Notes: generated by a model from the letters alone, not told the origin. Positions 18,642 to 26,748 are shown, counted from the stretch's first letter. The stretch: 41,832 bases of DNA from Panacagrimonas sp052387695 (GCA_052387695.1 JBQTIX010000014.1:1-41832), one strand, 5' to 3'. A program made the numbers and translations.

Positions 18642-19043
18642 ATGGCCAAACTCGATTCGGTTCCGGTGCGCGATTACATGACCACGCAACTGGTGAAACT
18701 CACGCCGCAGATGGAGGTGATGGCGGCGGTCAACCAGTTGGTCAAGCACCGCATCTCCGGCGCGCCGGTGGTGGATGCTCAGGGCAATCTGGTGGGCATG
18801 CTGTCCGAGATGGACTGCATGCAGGTAGGGCTGATCGCCGCCGAGGACACCTGCGTGGCCGGTCCGGTGAGCCAGTTCATGAAAACCAGCGTGGTCTCGG
18901 TATCGCCGGACGACAGTCTCACCCAGCTCGCCCAGCTCTTTCTGTCCAAGCCGTTCCGCCGCTACCCGGTCATGGAAAACGGCAAACTGGTGGGCCAGAT
19001 TTCGCGCTCCGACGTGTTGCGCGCGATCAATTCGATGTGCTGA
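18642..19043 (+). CDS. Two-CBS-domain protein
   Basis: A 133-residue stand-alone CBS pair (Bateman module). CBS1 starts VRDYMTTQLVKLTPQMEV and ends with LVGMLSEMDC. CBS2 has FMKTSVVSVSPDDSLTQLAQLFLSKPFRRYPVMENGKLVGQISRSDVLRAI. Such modules bind adenosyl nucleotides and regulate partner proteins. The ATG at 18642 follows GGGGGGAGACACC, a strong ribosome site, and is preferred over an upstream in-frame start. It lies between the divergent BVMO gene and hslR. Nothing shows which protein it regulates. Confidence 0.88.
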   Translation: MAKLDSVPVRDYMTTQLVKLTPQMEVMAAVNQLVKHRISGAPVVDAQGNLVGMLSEMDCMQVGLIAAEDTCVAGPVSQFMKTSVVSVSPDDSLTQLAQLFLSKPFRRYPVMENGKLVGQISRSDVLRAINSMC

Positions 19044-19092
19044 GTCTGCAGCCGCGGCGTCCGCATTCTCTCATCGCGGAACACGCTTGACG

Positions 19093-19497
19093 ATGGATGA
19101 CGCGGACGACGAGCGCGGCCCGGTGCGCCTCGACAAATGGCTATGGGCCGCTCGCTTCTTCCGCACCCGCAGCATCGCCAAAAGCGAAGTCGAAGCCGGT
19201 CATGTGCGCTACGAGAGCGAACGCGCAAAGGTATCCAGGGTGGTGCAGATCGGTGCCACCCTGCACGTGCGCCAAGGCTATGAGGAGCGGGAAATCGTGG
19301 TGCTCGCGCTGTCGGATCAACGGCGTGGGGCGCCGGAAGCGCAGACGCTCTACGAGGAGACCGCCGCCAGCCGCGAGCGCCGTGCGCAGGCGAAGCTGCT
19401 GCGCGAGGCGGCCAGCCAGTCGGTCAATCCCACCAAGCCGAGCAAGAAGCAGCGCCGCATGCTGGACCGTTTCAAGAAAGATCACGGCTGGAGTTGA
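19093..19497 (+). CDS. hslR: Heat-shock protein Hsp15, S4-domain RNA-binding
   Basis: A 134-residue HslR/Hsp15 homologue. E. coli Hsp15 binds stalled 50S subunits carrying peptidyl-tRNA and helps ribosome recycling. The S4 domain is clear: VRLDKWLWAARFFRTRSIAKSEVEAGHV (residues 11-38). The C-terminal basic tail (PSKKQRRMLDRFKKDHGWS) is typical. The ATG at 19093 is preferred over an in-frame TTG two codons upstream. It lies 49 bp after the CBS gene. Confidence 0.92.
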   Translation: MDDADDERGPVRLDKWLWAARFFRTRSIAKSEVEAGHVRYESERAKVSRVVQIGATLHVRQGYEEREIVVLALSDQRRGAPEAQTLYEETAASRERRAQAKLLREAASQSVNPTKPSKKQRRMLDRFKKDHGWS

Positions 19498-19726
19498 GGG
19501 TCGCGCCTTTCTCAAACGCACACACAGGTGCTGAGAGACGGCGACCTGTTCGAACGCAAGAATCTCCGTGCCGTGTCGCCTACGCACGAATTGGCCCAAG
19601 CCCAGGTGGCCTGACCGGCAGAAAGGCCAAACTATGGGTTGGGTTGGTCCGGGTCTGCACAGGCGAGTATGAATACAGTCTTGCCAAAGCTGGCAATGCG
19701 CACCATCCGAGCAGCCGGAGCCGACC

Positions 19727-20845
19727 ATGTTCGATTACTTCAAATACCTGTTATCACCGGTCATTCTCGGTGCCCACGCCTATGGCCTCTGGTTGGGAGG
19801 CAGTTACGCCTGGCTGGGCCTGGCGATGCTGCTGGGCGTGCTGTTCTTCGACGCCTTCCTCAAGGCCGACTACTCGATGCGCAACCAACGTCAGGTCTGG
19901 ATTTACGACGTGATCGTTTCGATCACGGTGATGCTGGGATTCGCCAATATTTTCTTCTACTCCTGGCTGGTCGGTCAGAGCCACTTTGCGAGCACGTCCT
20001 CGGCCGTCGGCGCGTTCGCCAGCACCTTGTTCATCGGTTTCGTCATCGGTGCGCCGCCGGTACATGAACTGTTTCACCGCGAGAACATCGCCCTCCGCTG
20101 GCTCGGCCGTATCGGACAATGCCTGGTGTTCGATCCCTGGCGTGAGATCACCCACGTGGTCACCCACCACATGCGCGTGGCGACGCCGGACGATCCGGAC
20201 TACGCGCGACGTGGCGATACGGTCTACGGCCACTTCATGCGGACCTTCCCGGCGCAGTGGAAGGAGAGCTATCACCTTGAAAAAATGATGTGGACCAAGC
20301 GCGGCCGCAGGTGGTACGACCCGCGCAACGCCTGGGTGTTCAAGGCCGGGTACCTGTTTACCTTCGTTGCCATCCTGGTCGCGCTCGGCGGCTGGAAAGG
20401 TGCGCTGCTGGCCACGCTGACCCTGTTGCTGGGCCCGCGTCTGATGCTGGAAGTCTTCAATTACTGCAATCACTACGGCTTGATTTCCGCCACGCCCGGC
20501 CGCTTCGAGAAGCACCACACCTGGAACCACATCACGCCGCTGGTGCGCATCCTGGCGCTGGAAATCACCAACCACGCCGGCCATCACGACGACAGCTACA
20601 AGCCGTTCTACGCGCTCGAACCCGATCCCAGGGGGCCGCAGCAGCCGCAGTTCCTGCTATGCGTGCTGCTTGCCTTCGTGCCGCCCTTGTTCTTCATGAT
20701 GATCAAACCCTTGCTCAGGGATTGGGACGACAATTACGCCAGCCCGCAGGAGCGCGAGATTGCGCGGCGCGAGAACGAGCGCGCGGGCTGGCATGAATTG
20801 AACGAACCTATCCGCCCGTCTCATGGTGCGATGGTGGCGACCTGA
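19727..20845 (+). CDS. XylM/AlkB-type integral-membrane non-haem di-iron monooxygenase
   Basis: A 372-residue membrane hydroxylase. Several membrane segments (about 10-40, 60-83, 95-112, 205-240, 305-330) enclose the histidine boxes: HELFH (113-117), THVVTHH with RVATPDDP (142-155), NYCNHYGL (245-252) and NHAGHH (282-287). The family hydroxylates alkyl side chains or alkanes at a di-iron site fed by an electron-transfer partner. Boxes 2 and 3 differ from AlkB (EHxxGHH, LQRHSDHH). The length and the adjoining XylA-type reductase fit the xylene/p-cymene two-component systems better than rubredoxin-dependent AlkB. The start follows CCGGAG. The substrate is unknown. It is the first gene of the likely oxidative operon. 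Confidence 0.87.
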   Translation: MFDYFKYLLSPVILGAHAYGLWLGGSYAWLGLAMLLGVLFFDAFLKADYSMRNQRQVWIYDVIVSITVMLGFANIFFYSWLVGQSHFASTSSAVGAFASTLFIGFVIGAPPVHELFHRENIALRWLGRIGQCLVFDPWREITHVVTHHMRVATPDDPDYARRGDTVYGHFMRTFPAQWKESYHLEKMMWTKRGRRWYDPRNAWVFKAGYLFTFVAILVALGGWKGALLATLTLLLGPRLMLEVFNYCNHYGLISATPGRFEKHHTWNHITPLVRILALEITNHAGHHDDSYKPFYALEPDPRGPQQPQFLLCVLLAFVPPLFFMMIKPLLRDWDDNYASPQEREIARRENERAGWHELNEPIRPSHGAMVAT

Positions 20846-20880
20846 TCGTCCTGTCAACAGCCGTCACGGGCGGACAGGCC

Positions 20881-20946
20881 TTGCCCATGGCGAATGAAAA
20901 CCGGGTGTTCGCCTTCGCGGGCATGCCGGTCCAAGCTTGAGTCCGC
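20881..20946. repeat. Degenerate intergenic palindrome before the reductase gene
   Basis: The minus strand reads CATGCCCGCGAAGGCG followed by AACACCCGG. This resembles the common proteobacterial intergenic repeat built on CCCGCGAAGGCGGG, with one arm eroded. It fills most of the 101-bp gap between the hydroxylase and reductase genes and abuts the start codon region, where no good ribosome site is visible. Confidence 0.4.
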
Positions 20947-22032
20947 ATGCTCAACCAAACCCAAACCCAAACCCAAACCCAAACCCGTTCCGACCTCTGC
21001 CGTATCACGGTCAAGGGCAAGGACGGCAGCCAGACAGTCTTCGACATCAGGAAAAACGACCTGCTGCTCAAGTCCGCGATCGAGCAGGGCATCGATTACC
21101 CGCACAACTGCCGCGTCGGCGTCTGCGGCACCTGCAAGACGCGCGTGCTCAGCGGCAGGGTCAGTCCGATGGTGGACCTGGCCCTGTCTCCCCTTAGCAA
21201 CGAGCAGATCGAAGCCGGCTACGTCCTCGCCTGCCAGGCCAAGGTGCGCGGCGATCTGGTGGTGGAGGCCAAGCTCGGCGGCCACGCGCTGCTGCCGGTC
21301 AGGACGGTTTCGGCCAGAGTCAGCCGCTGGCAGAAACTTCCGGGTGATGTGATCGACCTGCGGCTCAGTCTCGATACGCCCGTGCGGTTTCACGCCGGTC
21401 AGTACTGCACGATCGCCGAGTCGGGTTCCTTCACGCGGCGCAGCTATTCGTACTATGACCTGCCGCCGGACGACGCTGGCGAGCAGGCTCGCGAAGTGGG
21501 ATTTCTGGTGAAACGCCTGCCGGGTGGAAAATTCTCCGAGTGGCTGTTCGAGCGGGATCGAACGCACACCAAATTCTGGCTCGAAGGTCCGTTTGGCATC
21601 ATGGGCGTGGACGATCCGGATCGCGACGGGCTCTGCGTGGCCGGCGGCACGGGTCTGGCGCCCATCCTGTCGATCGTCGGCGATCGGCTGCGGAAGTCGT
21701 CGAGCGCAAGATTCACCGTCGTCTTCGGCGTACGCACCGCCCAGGACATCTTTGCCAACGACCGGCTCGATGAACTGCTGAGCAGCGCCGGTGACCGCGT
21801 GCGCCTCGTCACCATCCTTTCGCACGAGCCGGCCAACTCGAACTGGTCCGGACCGCGAGGTCTGGTCACCGCCACCCTGAGTCCGGCGCTCGGCATCGAT
21901 TTCACGCAGACCGCCGCCTTTGTCTGCGGCAACCTCGGCATGGTCGAAGCCGTCGAAAAACGGCTGATCGAACTCGGTGTTCAGCCGGACCGTATTCACG
22001 CAGACAAGTTCGTGCCCTCCGGTACCCCGTAG
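20947..22032 (+). CDS. XylA-type ferredoxin:NAD(P)H reductase, electron-transfer partner of the hydroxylase
   Basis: A 361-residue fused electron-transfer protein. A plant-type [2Fe-2S] ferredoxin domain comes first, with Cys55, Cys60, Cys63 and Cys96 (CRVGVCGTC...ACQ). The FAD domain with RSYSYY (165-170) follows, then the NAD(P) domain with VAGGTGLAPIL and a C-terminal VCGNLGMVEAV. This is the architecture of XylA/CymAb and phenol hydroxylase reductases: electrons pass NAD(P)H to FAD to 2Fe-2S and on to the monooxygenase encoded just upstream. The first 13 residues are low-complexity (QT repeated five times), from a CCAAAC hexamer repeat. The ATG at 20947 is the only Met before the ferredoxin domain, and the Shine-Dalgarno signal is weak. 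Confidence 0.9.
   Translation: MLNQTQTQTQTQTRSDLCRITVKGKDGSQTVFDIRKNDLLLKSAIEQGIDYPHNCRVGVCGTCKTRVLSGRVSPMVDLALSPLSNEQIEAGYVLACQAKVRGDLVVEAKLGGHALLPVRTVSARVSRWQKLPGDVIDLRLSLDTPVRFHAGQYCTIAESGSFTRRSYSYYDLPPDDAGEQAREVGFLVKRLPGGKFSEWLFERDRTHTKFWLEGPFGIMGVDDPDRDGLCVAGGTGLAPILSIVGDRLRKSSSARFTVVFGVRTAQDIFANDRLDELLSSAGDRVRLVTILSHEPANSNWSGPRGLVTATLSPALGIDFTQTAAFVCGNLGMVEAVEKRLIELGVQPDRIHADKFVPSGTP
20955..20986. repeat. Hexanucleotide microsatellite (CCAAAC)5 with G-quadruplex potential
   Basis: Five perfect copies of CCAAAC plus CC lie in codons 3-13 of the reductase gene. The minus strand therefore carries five GGG tracts separated by TTT, fitting the G3-N1-7 quadruplex rule. The unit length is divisible by three, so changes in copy number would change the number of Gln-Thr pairs without a frameshift. 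Confidence 0.9.
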
Positions 22033-22174
22033 CACCGCCAACTGCGGGATGCCCCTCTATTCCGCCAGCACGATTGGCGGCGCAAACTCCGGCTCGCGCG
22101 CCGAGTGAGCACGCCAAAAAAGAGCGGACTGGCTGACGCGATTGCCGCGCCGCCAGAGTGCAGGAGGAGGATCC

Positions 22175-22858
22175 ATGGGCATGTGGCTGGTCACCGGGGC
22201 GGACCGCGGTATCGGCGAGGCGATGTGCCGGCAGCTGGCAGATCGTGGCCAGGGAGTGATCGCCGCCTGCCTCGGCGATTCGCTGGTACTGCGCCAACAC
22301 GGTGTCGAGATCGCCGTCGGCGTTGACGTGACCTCCGATGTGGCGGTCGCCAGGCTCGTGCAGCAGCTCGCGGGCCGACGTATTGACGTGCTCGTCCATA
22401 ACGCCGGCCTGGTCATCGAACGCTCGCTCGGCCAGTTCGATTTCCAGGCCCTGCAGAACGAATATGCGGTCAATACGCTCGGTCCTCTGCGCGTCACGCA
22501 GGCGCTGCTGCCGTTGCTGGGCGACGGCAGCAAGATCGGCCTGATCACGAGTCGGGTCGGTTCGCTCAGCGAAAACCGCAGCGGCGGCCTGTACGGCTAT
22601 CGCATGTCCAAGGCCGCGGCCAATATGGCCGGGCTCAATCTTGCGCGTGACCTGAAACCCCGCGGCATCGCGGTGATGTGCCTGCATCCCGGCAGCGTGC
22701 GCACGCAGATGACGGCAGGTCTCACCGACGTGGCGACGGTCGGGATGCTGGTCGACCCCGACACCGCGGCACGCGGACTCATCGCGCGTCTCGACGAACT
22801 GAATATGGAGACCACCGGCACGTTCCGCCATGCAAACGGCGAGGCGCTGCCCTGGTGA
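22175..22858 (+). CDS. Short-chain dehydrogenase/reductase
   Basis: A 227-residue classical SDR. Cofactor motif TGADRGIG (7-14), NAG at 76-78, catalytic Ser126 (LITS) and Tyr142-x3-Lys146 (YRMSK) are all present, so an NAD(P)-dependent alcohol/carbonyl oxidoreductase is expected. The start is the ATG at 22175 directly after AGGAGGAGG; a longer in-frame start lacks this. It follows the reductase gene by 142 bp on the same strand. The role is probably oxidation of the alcohol made by the hydroxylase, inferred from position only. Confidence 0.88.
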   Translation: MGMWLVTGADRGIGEAMCRQLADRGQGVIAACLGDSLVLRQHGVEIAVGVDVTSDVAVARLVQQLAGRRIDVLVHNAGLVIERSLGQFDFQALQNEYAVNTLGPLRVTQALLPLLGDGSKIGLITSRVGSLSENRSGGLYGYRMSKAAANMAGLNLARDLKPRGIAVMCLHPGSVRTQMTAGLTDVATVGMLVDPDTAARGLIARLDELNMETTGTFRHANGEALPW

Positions 22859-22867
22859 ATTAATGGA

Positions 22868-22893
22868 CTCCGTTTCGCAACAGCGAAACGGAG
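22868..22893. other. Perfect 11-bp hairpin between the SDR and GST genes
   Basis: CTCCGTTTCGC (22868-22878) and GCGAAACGGAG (22883-22893) are perfect complements around a 4-base loop AACA, starting 10 bases after the SDR stop. There is no T tract after it on either strand, so it is not a standard intrinsic terminator. It could protect the 3' end of upstream mRNA or attenuate the operon. Confidence 0.75.
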
Positions 22894-22924
22894 CTTGAAA
22901 GTCACGAACAACGGAGGAACGACA

Positions 22925-23782
22925 GTGACGATGAAAATGTATGGCTACCTGCCCGCCTGGGGCCTGTCGGACATGAGCCCCTACGTGTCCTATACGGATG
23001 CCTATCTGCGCATGTCGAGCATTCCGTTCAAGGCCGAGATCCTTTACCGCGGAGATCTGACGGCAACCCCGAAAGGCAAGCTGCCCTGGATCATCGACAC
23101 GGACGGCACCAGCGTGTCGGACACGCAATTGATCCAGTACTACCTGGAAGAAAAATACGGCGACAAGCTCGACGGCTGGCTGAGCAAGGAGCAGAAGGCC
23201 ACGTCCACCCTGATCCACCGCATGATCGGTGAATGCTGGTACTGGATGGCGGTGCAGACCCGATATCGGCGCGACGAGGACTTCGCGATCTACGATCCGC
23301 TCTGGGTGAAATTCCTCGCCTGGCTGCCGGTGGAGCAGCGCGCCGCACCGGTCAGCGATTTCCGCGATCACCTGCTGACGCAGTTCTGGCACCACGGCAC
23401 CGGGCGCAACAGCGAGGAGGAAGTCGAGTTCATCTGCCGCAAGCTGACCGACGCGATGTCCGACCTGCTTGGCGACAAGCCCTACGTCTTCGGCGACAAG
23501 CCCAGCTCGCTCGACGCCAATATGTACGCCGGGCTGGTGCACGTGATGTTCACGCCTTTCCCCAGCCCGATCGGCCAGTACTGCCGGTCCAAGCCCAATC
23601 TCGTCGCGTACACCGACCGCATCTTCGACAAGTATTACCCGGAGTTGCGTCAGGACCGGGAGGAAGCCGCCGTGTACCTTGCGCAGGAGTTGCAGAAGCG
23701 CAAGCCGTCGTATCCGACGGCCGACCACCGGCTCGAAGAGTTGTTCAAGGCGCCCCATGACGGCCCGGGTGTAACCCGATGA
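22925..23782 (+). CDS. Metaxin/FAX-like glutathione S-transferase family protein
   Basis: A 285-residue GST-like protein. The N-terminal thioredoxin-like domain (LPAWGLSDMSPYVSYTDAYLRMSSIPFKAEI, then TPKGKLPWIIDTDGTSVSDTQLIQYYLE) is of the metaxin or 'failed axon connections' type, without the usual catalytic Ser/Tyr near the N-terminus. The helical C-terminal domain has GDKPYVFGDKPSSLDANMYAGL. The GTG at 22925 is chosen because GGAGG ends 7 bases before it; an ATG two codons later is possible. The stop overlaps the next SDR by 4 bases. These proteins appear in aromatic and lipid-related clusters; the function here is not predictable. Confidence 0.83.
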   Translation: MTMKMYGYLPAWGLSDMSPYVSYTDAYLRMSSIPFKAEILYRGDLTATPKGKLPWIIDTDGTSVSDTQLIQYYLEEKYGDKLDGWLSKEQKATSTLIHRMIGECWYWMAVQTRYRRDEDFAIYDPLWVKFLAWLPVEQRAAPVSDFRDHLLTQFWHHGTGRNSEEEVEFICRKLTDAMSDLLGDKPYVFGDKPSSLDANMYAGLVHVMFTPFPSPIGQYCRSKPNLVAYTDRIFDKYYPELRQDREEAAVYLAQELQKRKPSYPTADHRLEELFKAPHDGPGVTR

Positions 23783-24576
23783 GCGAGGGCAGAAAGCTGG
23801 AAGGCCGCAGGGCGCTGGTCACGGGCGGCGCCTCGGGTATCGGCGAGGCGAGTGCGCGACTGCTGGCCGCTGAGGGGGCGGCGGTGATGATCGCGGACAT
23901 CGAGGACGCGGCAGGCGAAAACGTGGTGCGCGAAATCCGTGAGGCGGGTGGGTTGGCGCACTACCTTCACGTCGATGTGACGGATCGTGCCGCAGTGCGG
24001 GCCATGGTCCACGAGGCGGAGCGCAGGCTCGGTGGCCTGGGCATCCTGTTCAACAACGCCATGACCAACCCGAGCGCCGACTACACCGAGGATCAGCGCT
24101 GGAACCTGATGATCGAGAGCGGATTGAGCGCTTACTGGGCCGCAGCGACCGAAGCTGCGCCAATCCTCGTGAAGTCCGGTCACGGCGCCATCGTCAGCAA
24201 CGCCTCCATCGCCGGTGCGCGCTTGGGCCTGGACTTCGCCAGCGAGGCTTACAGCGCGGCCAAGGCCGGGGTCCTGGGCCTCACACGCAAGCTGGCCAAG
24301 CGTTTCGGGCCCAGCGGCGTGCGCGCCAACTGCATCTGCCCCGGCATCATCGAGACGCCGCGCTGGCGCAGTCCCGACATGGTTGAGCCGCAGTTCGCGA
24401 CCCGCTACCGGAAGATGGTACCGCTGCGTCGCTTCGGAAGGCCGGAGGAAGTGGCGAAGCTGGTGCTGTTCTTCGCCAGCGACGATGCGTCCTTCATCAC
24501 CGGCCAGGACATCGCGATCGATGGCGGTTTCACCACGGCATTCGGTTTCGAATCGATCGACTTCAGCGAAGCCTGA
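23779..24576 (+). CDS. Short-chain dehydrogenase/reductase, FabG-like
   Basis: A 265-residue classical SDR. It has TGGASGIG (15-22), NNAM (92-95) where NNAG is usual, Ser143, and Tyr158-x3-Lys162 (YSAAK), and ends with the typical GQDIAIDGGFTTAF. An Asp40 at the end of the second beta strand (MIADIEDA) points to NAD(H). The ATG overlaps the upstream GST stop as ATGA, so translation is coupled. It is a likely alcohol or hydroxyacyl dehydrogenase of the oxidative region. Confidence 0.9.
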   Translation: MSEGRKLEGRRALVTGGASGIGEASARLLAAEGAAVMIADIEDAAGENVVREIREAGGLAHYLHVDVTDRAAVRAMVHEAERRLGGLGILFNNAMTNPSADYTEDQRWNLMIESGLSAYWAAATEAAPILVKSGHGAIVSNASIAGARLGLDFASEAYSAAKAGVLGLTRKLAKRFGPSGVRANCICPGIIETPRWRSPDMVEPQFATRYRKMVPLRRFGRPEEVAKLVLFFASDDASFITGQDIAIDGGFTTAFGFESIDFSEA

Positions 24577-24612
24577 ATCTTTCCCCATCCGTCAAAGCGC
24601 CGGAAGAAGACG

Positions 24613-25644
24613 ATGACGCAGCAGAATCGCCAATGGATCCTGAGCCGCCGTCCCCAAGGCGAGATCGGCGACGGTGACCTGGTTCTCGAGACCGGCGCGG
24701 TTCCCATCGCCGGCAAGGGCCAGGTCGTGGTCCGGTCCGAGTGGTTGTCGCTGGATCCGACCAATCGCATCTGGATGAGCGATATGGATCAGTACATGGA
24801 GCCCGTGCAGGTGGGCGATGCCATGCGCGGGTTTGTCGTCGGGCGGGTCGTGGACAGCCAGTCCGATCTTCATTCCAGGGGCGCGTACGTGATGGGCGTG
24901 GGCTCCTGGAGCGAGTTCTGCTGCGCATCCGGCGGCAGCTTCTTCCCCTTGTTCGACCTGCCCGGGGTGTCGCCCAAGGACATGCTCGGCCAGTACTACC
25001 ACATCGGTCCGACGGCTTACTTCGGCCTGCTCGATATCGGCTCGCCGAAGATTGGCGAGACGCTGGTGGTGTCGGCCGCAGCCGGGGCGGTGGGTTCGCT
25101 GGCGGTGCAGTTTGGCAAGGCCTGGGGCTGTCGCGTGATCGGCATCGCGGGTGGTAAGGAGAAGTGCGACTGGATCGCCAGGGATCTGGGTTGCGACGCG
25201 GTGATCGACTACAAATCCGAGAACGTCGCGGCGCGGCTCGACGCGCTCTGCCCCCAGGGCGTCGACATCTTTTTCGATAACGTCGGCGGCGACATTCTCG
25301 ACGCGACGATGGCGCGCATGAACCTGTTCGGTCGCGTGATCCAGTGCGGCATGATCGCGGTCTACACCAGGGACGGAAAGGACGCGGCGCCAGCGAGCTA
25401 TCCGCGGATTCTCATGAAACGCCTGCGGGTGCAGGGTTTCATCGTGCTCGACTATCTGCATCGCTATCCCGAGGCGCTGCGCGCAATGGCGGTCCTGCAC
25501 GCCGCAGGCAAACTCAAATGGCGCTACCACGATGTCATGGGGATCGAGAACGCAGGCGCTGCGGTGCGCATGCTTTACAACGGGCAGAACACCGGCAAGC
25601 TGATGGTGAAGATCGCCGACCCCAGCGGGGCCCCCACGAAGTAG
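24613..25644 (+). CDS. NADP-dependent MDR oxidoreductase, PTGR/LTB4DH type
   Basis: A 343-residue medium-chain dehydrogenase/reductase lacking zinc ligands. The nucleotide motif is AAAGAVGS (155-162), preceded by the family's GPTAYFGLLDIG. The substrate region VIDYKSENV...DIFFDNVGGDILDA matches the leukotriene B4 12-hydroxydehydrogenase/prostaglandin reductase and curcumin reductase group, which reduce C=C bonds of enones. It starts 36 bp after the SDR. The final codons and the stop form one arm of a hairpin. Confidence 0.9.
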   Translation: MTQQNRQWILSRRPQGEIGDGDLVLETGAVPIAGKGQVVVRSEWLSLDPTNRIWMSDMDQYMEPVQVGDAMRGFVVGRVVDSQSDLHSRGAYVMGVGSWSEFCCASGGSFFPLFDLPGVSPKDMLGQYYHIGPTAYFGLLDIGSPKIGETLVVSAAAGAVGSLAVQFGKAWGCRVIGIAGGKEKCDWIARDLGCDAVIDYKSENVAARLDALCPQGVDIFFDNVGGDILDATMARMNLFGRVIQCGMIAVYTRDGKDAAPASYPRILMKRLRVQGFIVLDYLHRYPEALRAMAVLHAAGKLKWRYHDVMGIENAGAAVRMLYNGQNTGKLMVKIADPSGAPTK

Positions 25645-25690
25645 GGGTTCACTTCGTGGGGTGCCTGGGCGGGGTCCCCACGAAGTGGGG
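25632..25690. terminator. Alternative-arm hairpin region between convergent genes
   Basis: Arm A CCCCACGAAGT (25632-25642) and arm B ACTTCGTGGGG (25651-25661) form a perfect 11-bp stem with an 8-base loop. A second copy of arm A (25676-25686) can pair equally well with B, or fold by itself as CCCCAC-GAA-GTGGGG. The TAG stop of the oxidoreductase gene lies at the A arm/loop boundary. The region probably ends both converging transcripts, although no T tract is present. Confidence 0.6.
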
Positions 25691-25696
25691 GGTATC

Positions 25697-26668
25697 CTAG
25701 GTGAGGCACTGGCTTGCGTCGGGCGGATGGGCCCAGCGCTCGCCGCGAGCTTCGGCGATCAGCCAGTCGCGGAACACTGCCACAGCAGGGTCGCTGGCTG
25801 CGTCGGCGGAGTGCACCAAGTGGTAGTCGGCGCCCATCGGCATGCTCAGGGCAAACGGCATCAGCAACCGTCCCGCAGCCAGATCGGCGGCCGCGATGAT
25901 CGGTATGCCCAGCACCACGCCCAGTCCGTCGGCCGCCGCTTCGATCGCCATCGCCACCTGATTGAAGGTCAGGCCGGGTCTCGGTTCGATATCGACCAGG
26001 CCGGCGGCTTTGAGCCATGTGGCCCAGTTCGGACGGTTCGGGTTGGACTCTTCGAAATCGAACTGATAGTTCAGCAGCGTGTGGTGGCGCAGATCTTCCG
26101 GGGCGCGTAGCGGGTGCTCGCCAGCGAGCAATCGCGGGCTGCACATCGGCAGGGCATAGGCGGCGAACAGCAGGCGCGATTCGTAGTCCGGGTAGTCACC
26201 GGAGCCGGAGCGGATTGCCAGGTCGGTCTGCCCCATGAAGTCCGCATCCGAGGATTCCGACCCGGCGCGATCGATGAACGACTCGTCCGCCGAGATGCGC
26301 AGGTCGATCTCCGGGTGCAGGGCCATGAAGCCGTGCAGCCGCGGGGTCAGCCATTTTGAGGCCAGGGCCGGCGGGGCTCCGATGGTGACCCGGCTTGAGC
26401 CCTGCAAGCGCTTCACCGCCGTGACGGCCCCGGTCAATCGCTCAAAAGCTTCGCTCAGCAGCGGCAGGAAGATCTCGCCAGCCGGCGTCAGCTCGACCCT
26501 GCGTGGCAGCCGTTTGAACAGGCTCAGGCCCAGGGATTCTTCTAGCGCCTTGACCTGATGGCTGATGGCGGCAGGAGTGACATGCAGTTCCTGCGCAGCC
26601 CTGCGCAGGCTGAGATGGCGCCCGGCGGCCTCGAAGGACCTCAGGGCATTGAGCGGAGGCAAGCGCAT
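25697..26668 (-). CDS. GcvA-like LysR-family transcriptional regulator
   Basis: A 323-residue LysR regulator of the GcvA/AmpR-like group. The N-terminal winged helix has the subgroup pattern LPPLNALRSFEAAGRHLSLRRAAQELHVTPAAISHQVKALEE. A periplasmic-binding-like effector domain (about 90-300) follows. It converges on the oxidative operon and is the only transcription factor in that region, so it may control it, though LysR targets are more often divergent. The divergent side holds a possible small transcript. The ATG at 26668 has no clear ribosome site. Confidence 0.93.
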   Translation of the reverse strand: MRLPPLNALRSFEAAGRHLSLRRAAQELHVTPAAISHQVKALEESLGLSLFKRLPRRVELTPAGEIFLPLLSEAFERLTGAVTAVKRLQGSSRVTIGAPPALASKWLTPRLHGFMALHPEIDLRISADESFIDRAGSESSDADFMGQTDLAIRSGSGDYPDYESRLLFAAYALPMCSPRLLAGEHPLRAPEDLRHHTLLNYQFDFEESNPNRPNWATWLKAAGLVDIEPRPGLTFNQVAMAIEAAADGLGVVLGIPIIAAADLAAGRLLMPFALSMPMGADYHLVHSADAASDPAVAVFRDWLIAEARGERWAHPPDASQCLT

Positions 26669-26679
26669 TCAGACAGTTT

Positions 26680-26708
26680 ATTATTTCTAACCGTATAAGC
26701 AAGAACAA
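26680..26708 (-). promoter_or_regulatory. Possible sigma-70 promoter of the LysR gene
   Basis: On the minus strand TTGTTC (26708-26703) and AATAAT (26685-26680) are separated by 17 bases. The -10 lies 12 bp from the LysR start codon, implying a very short leader, which agrees with the lack of a ribosome site. Confidence 0.3.
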
Positions 26709-26748
26709 ATCAATTGATGCACTGCAACATTTTGAGCAGAATACTTCC

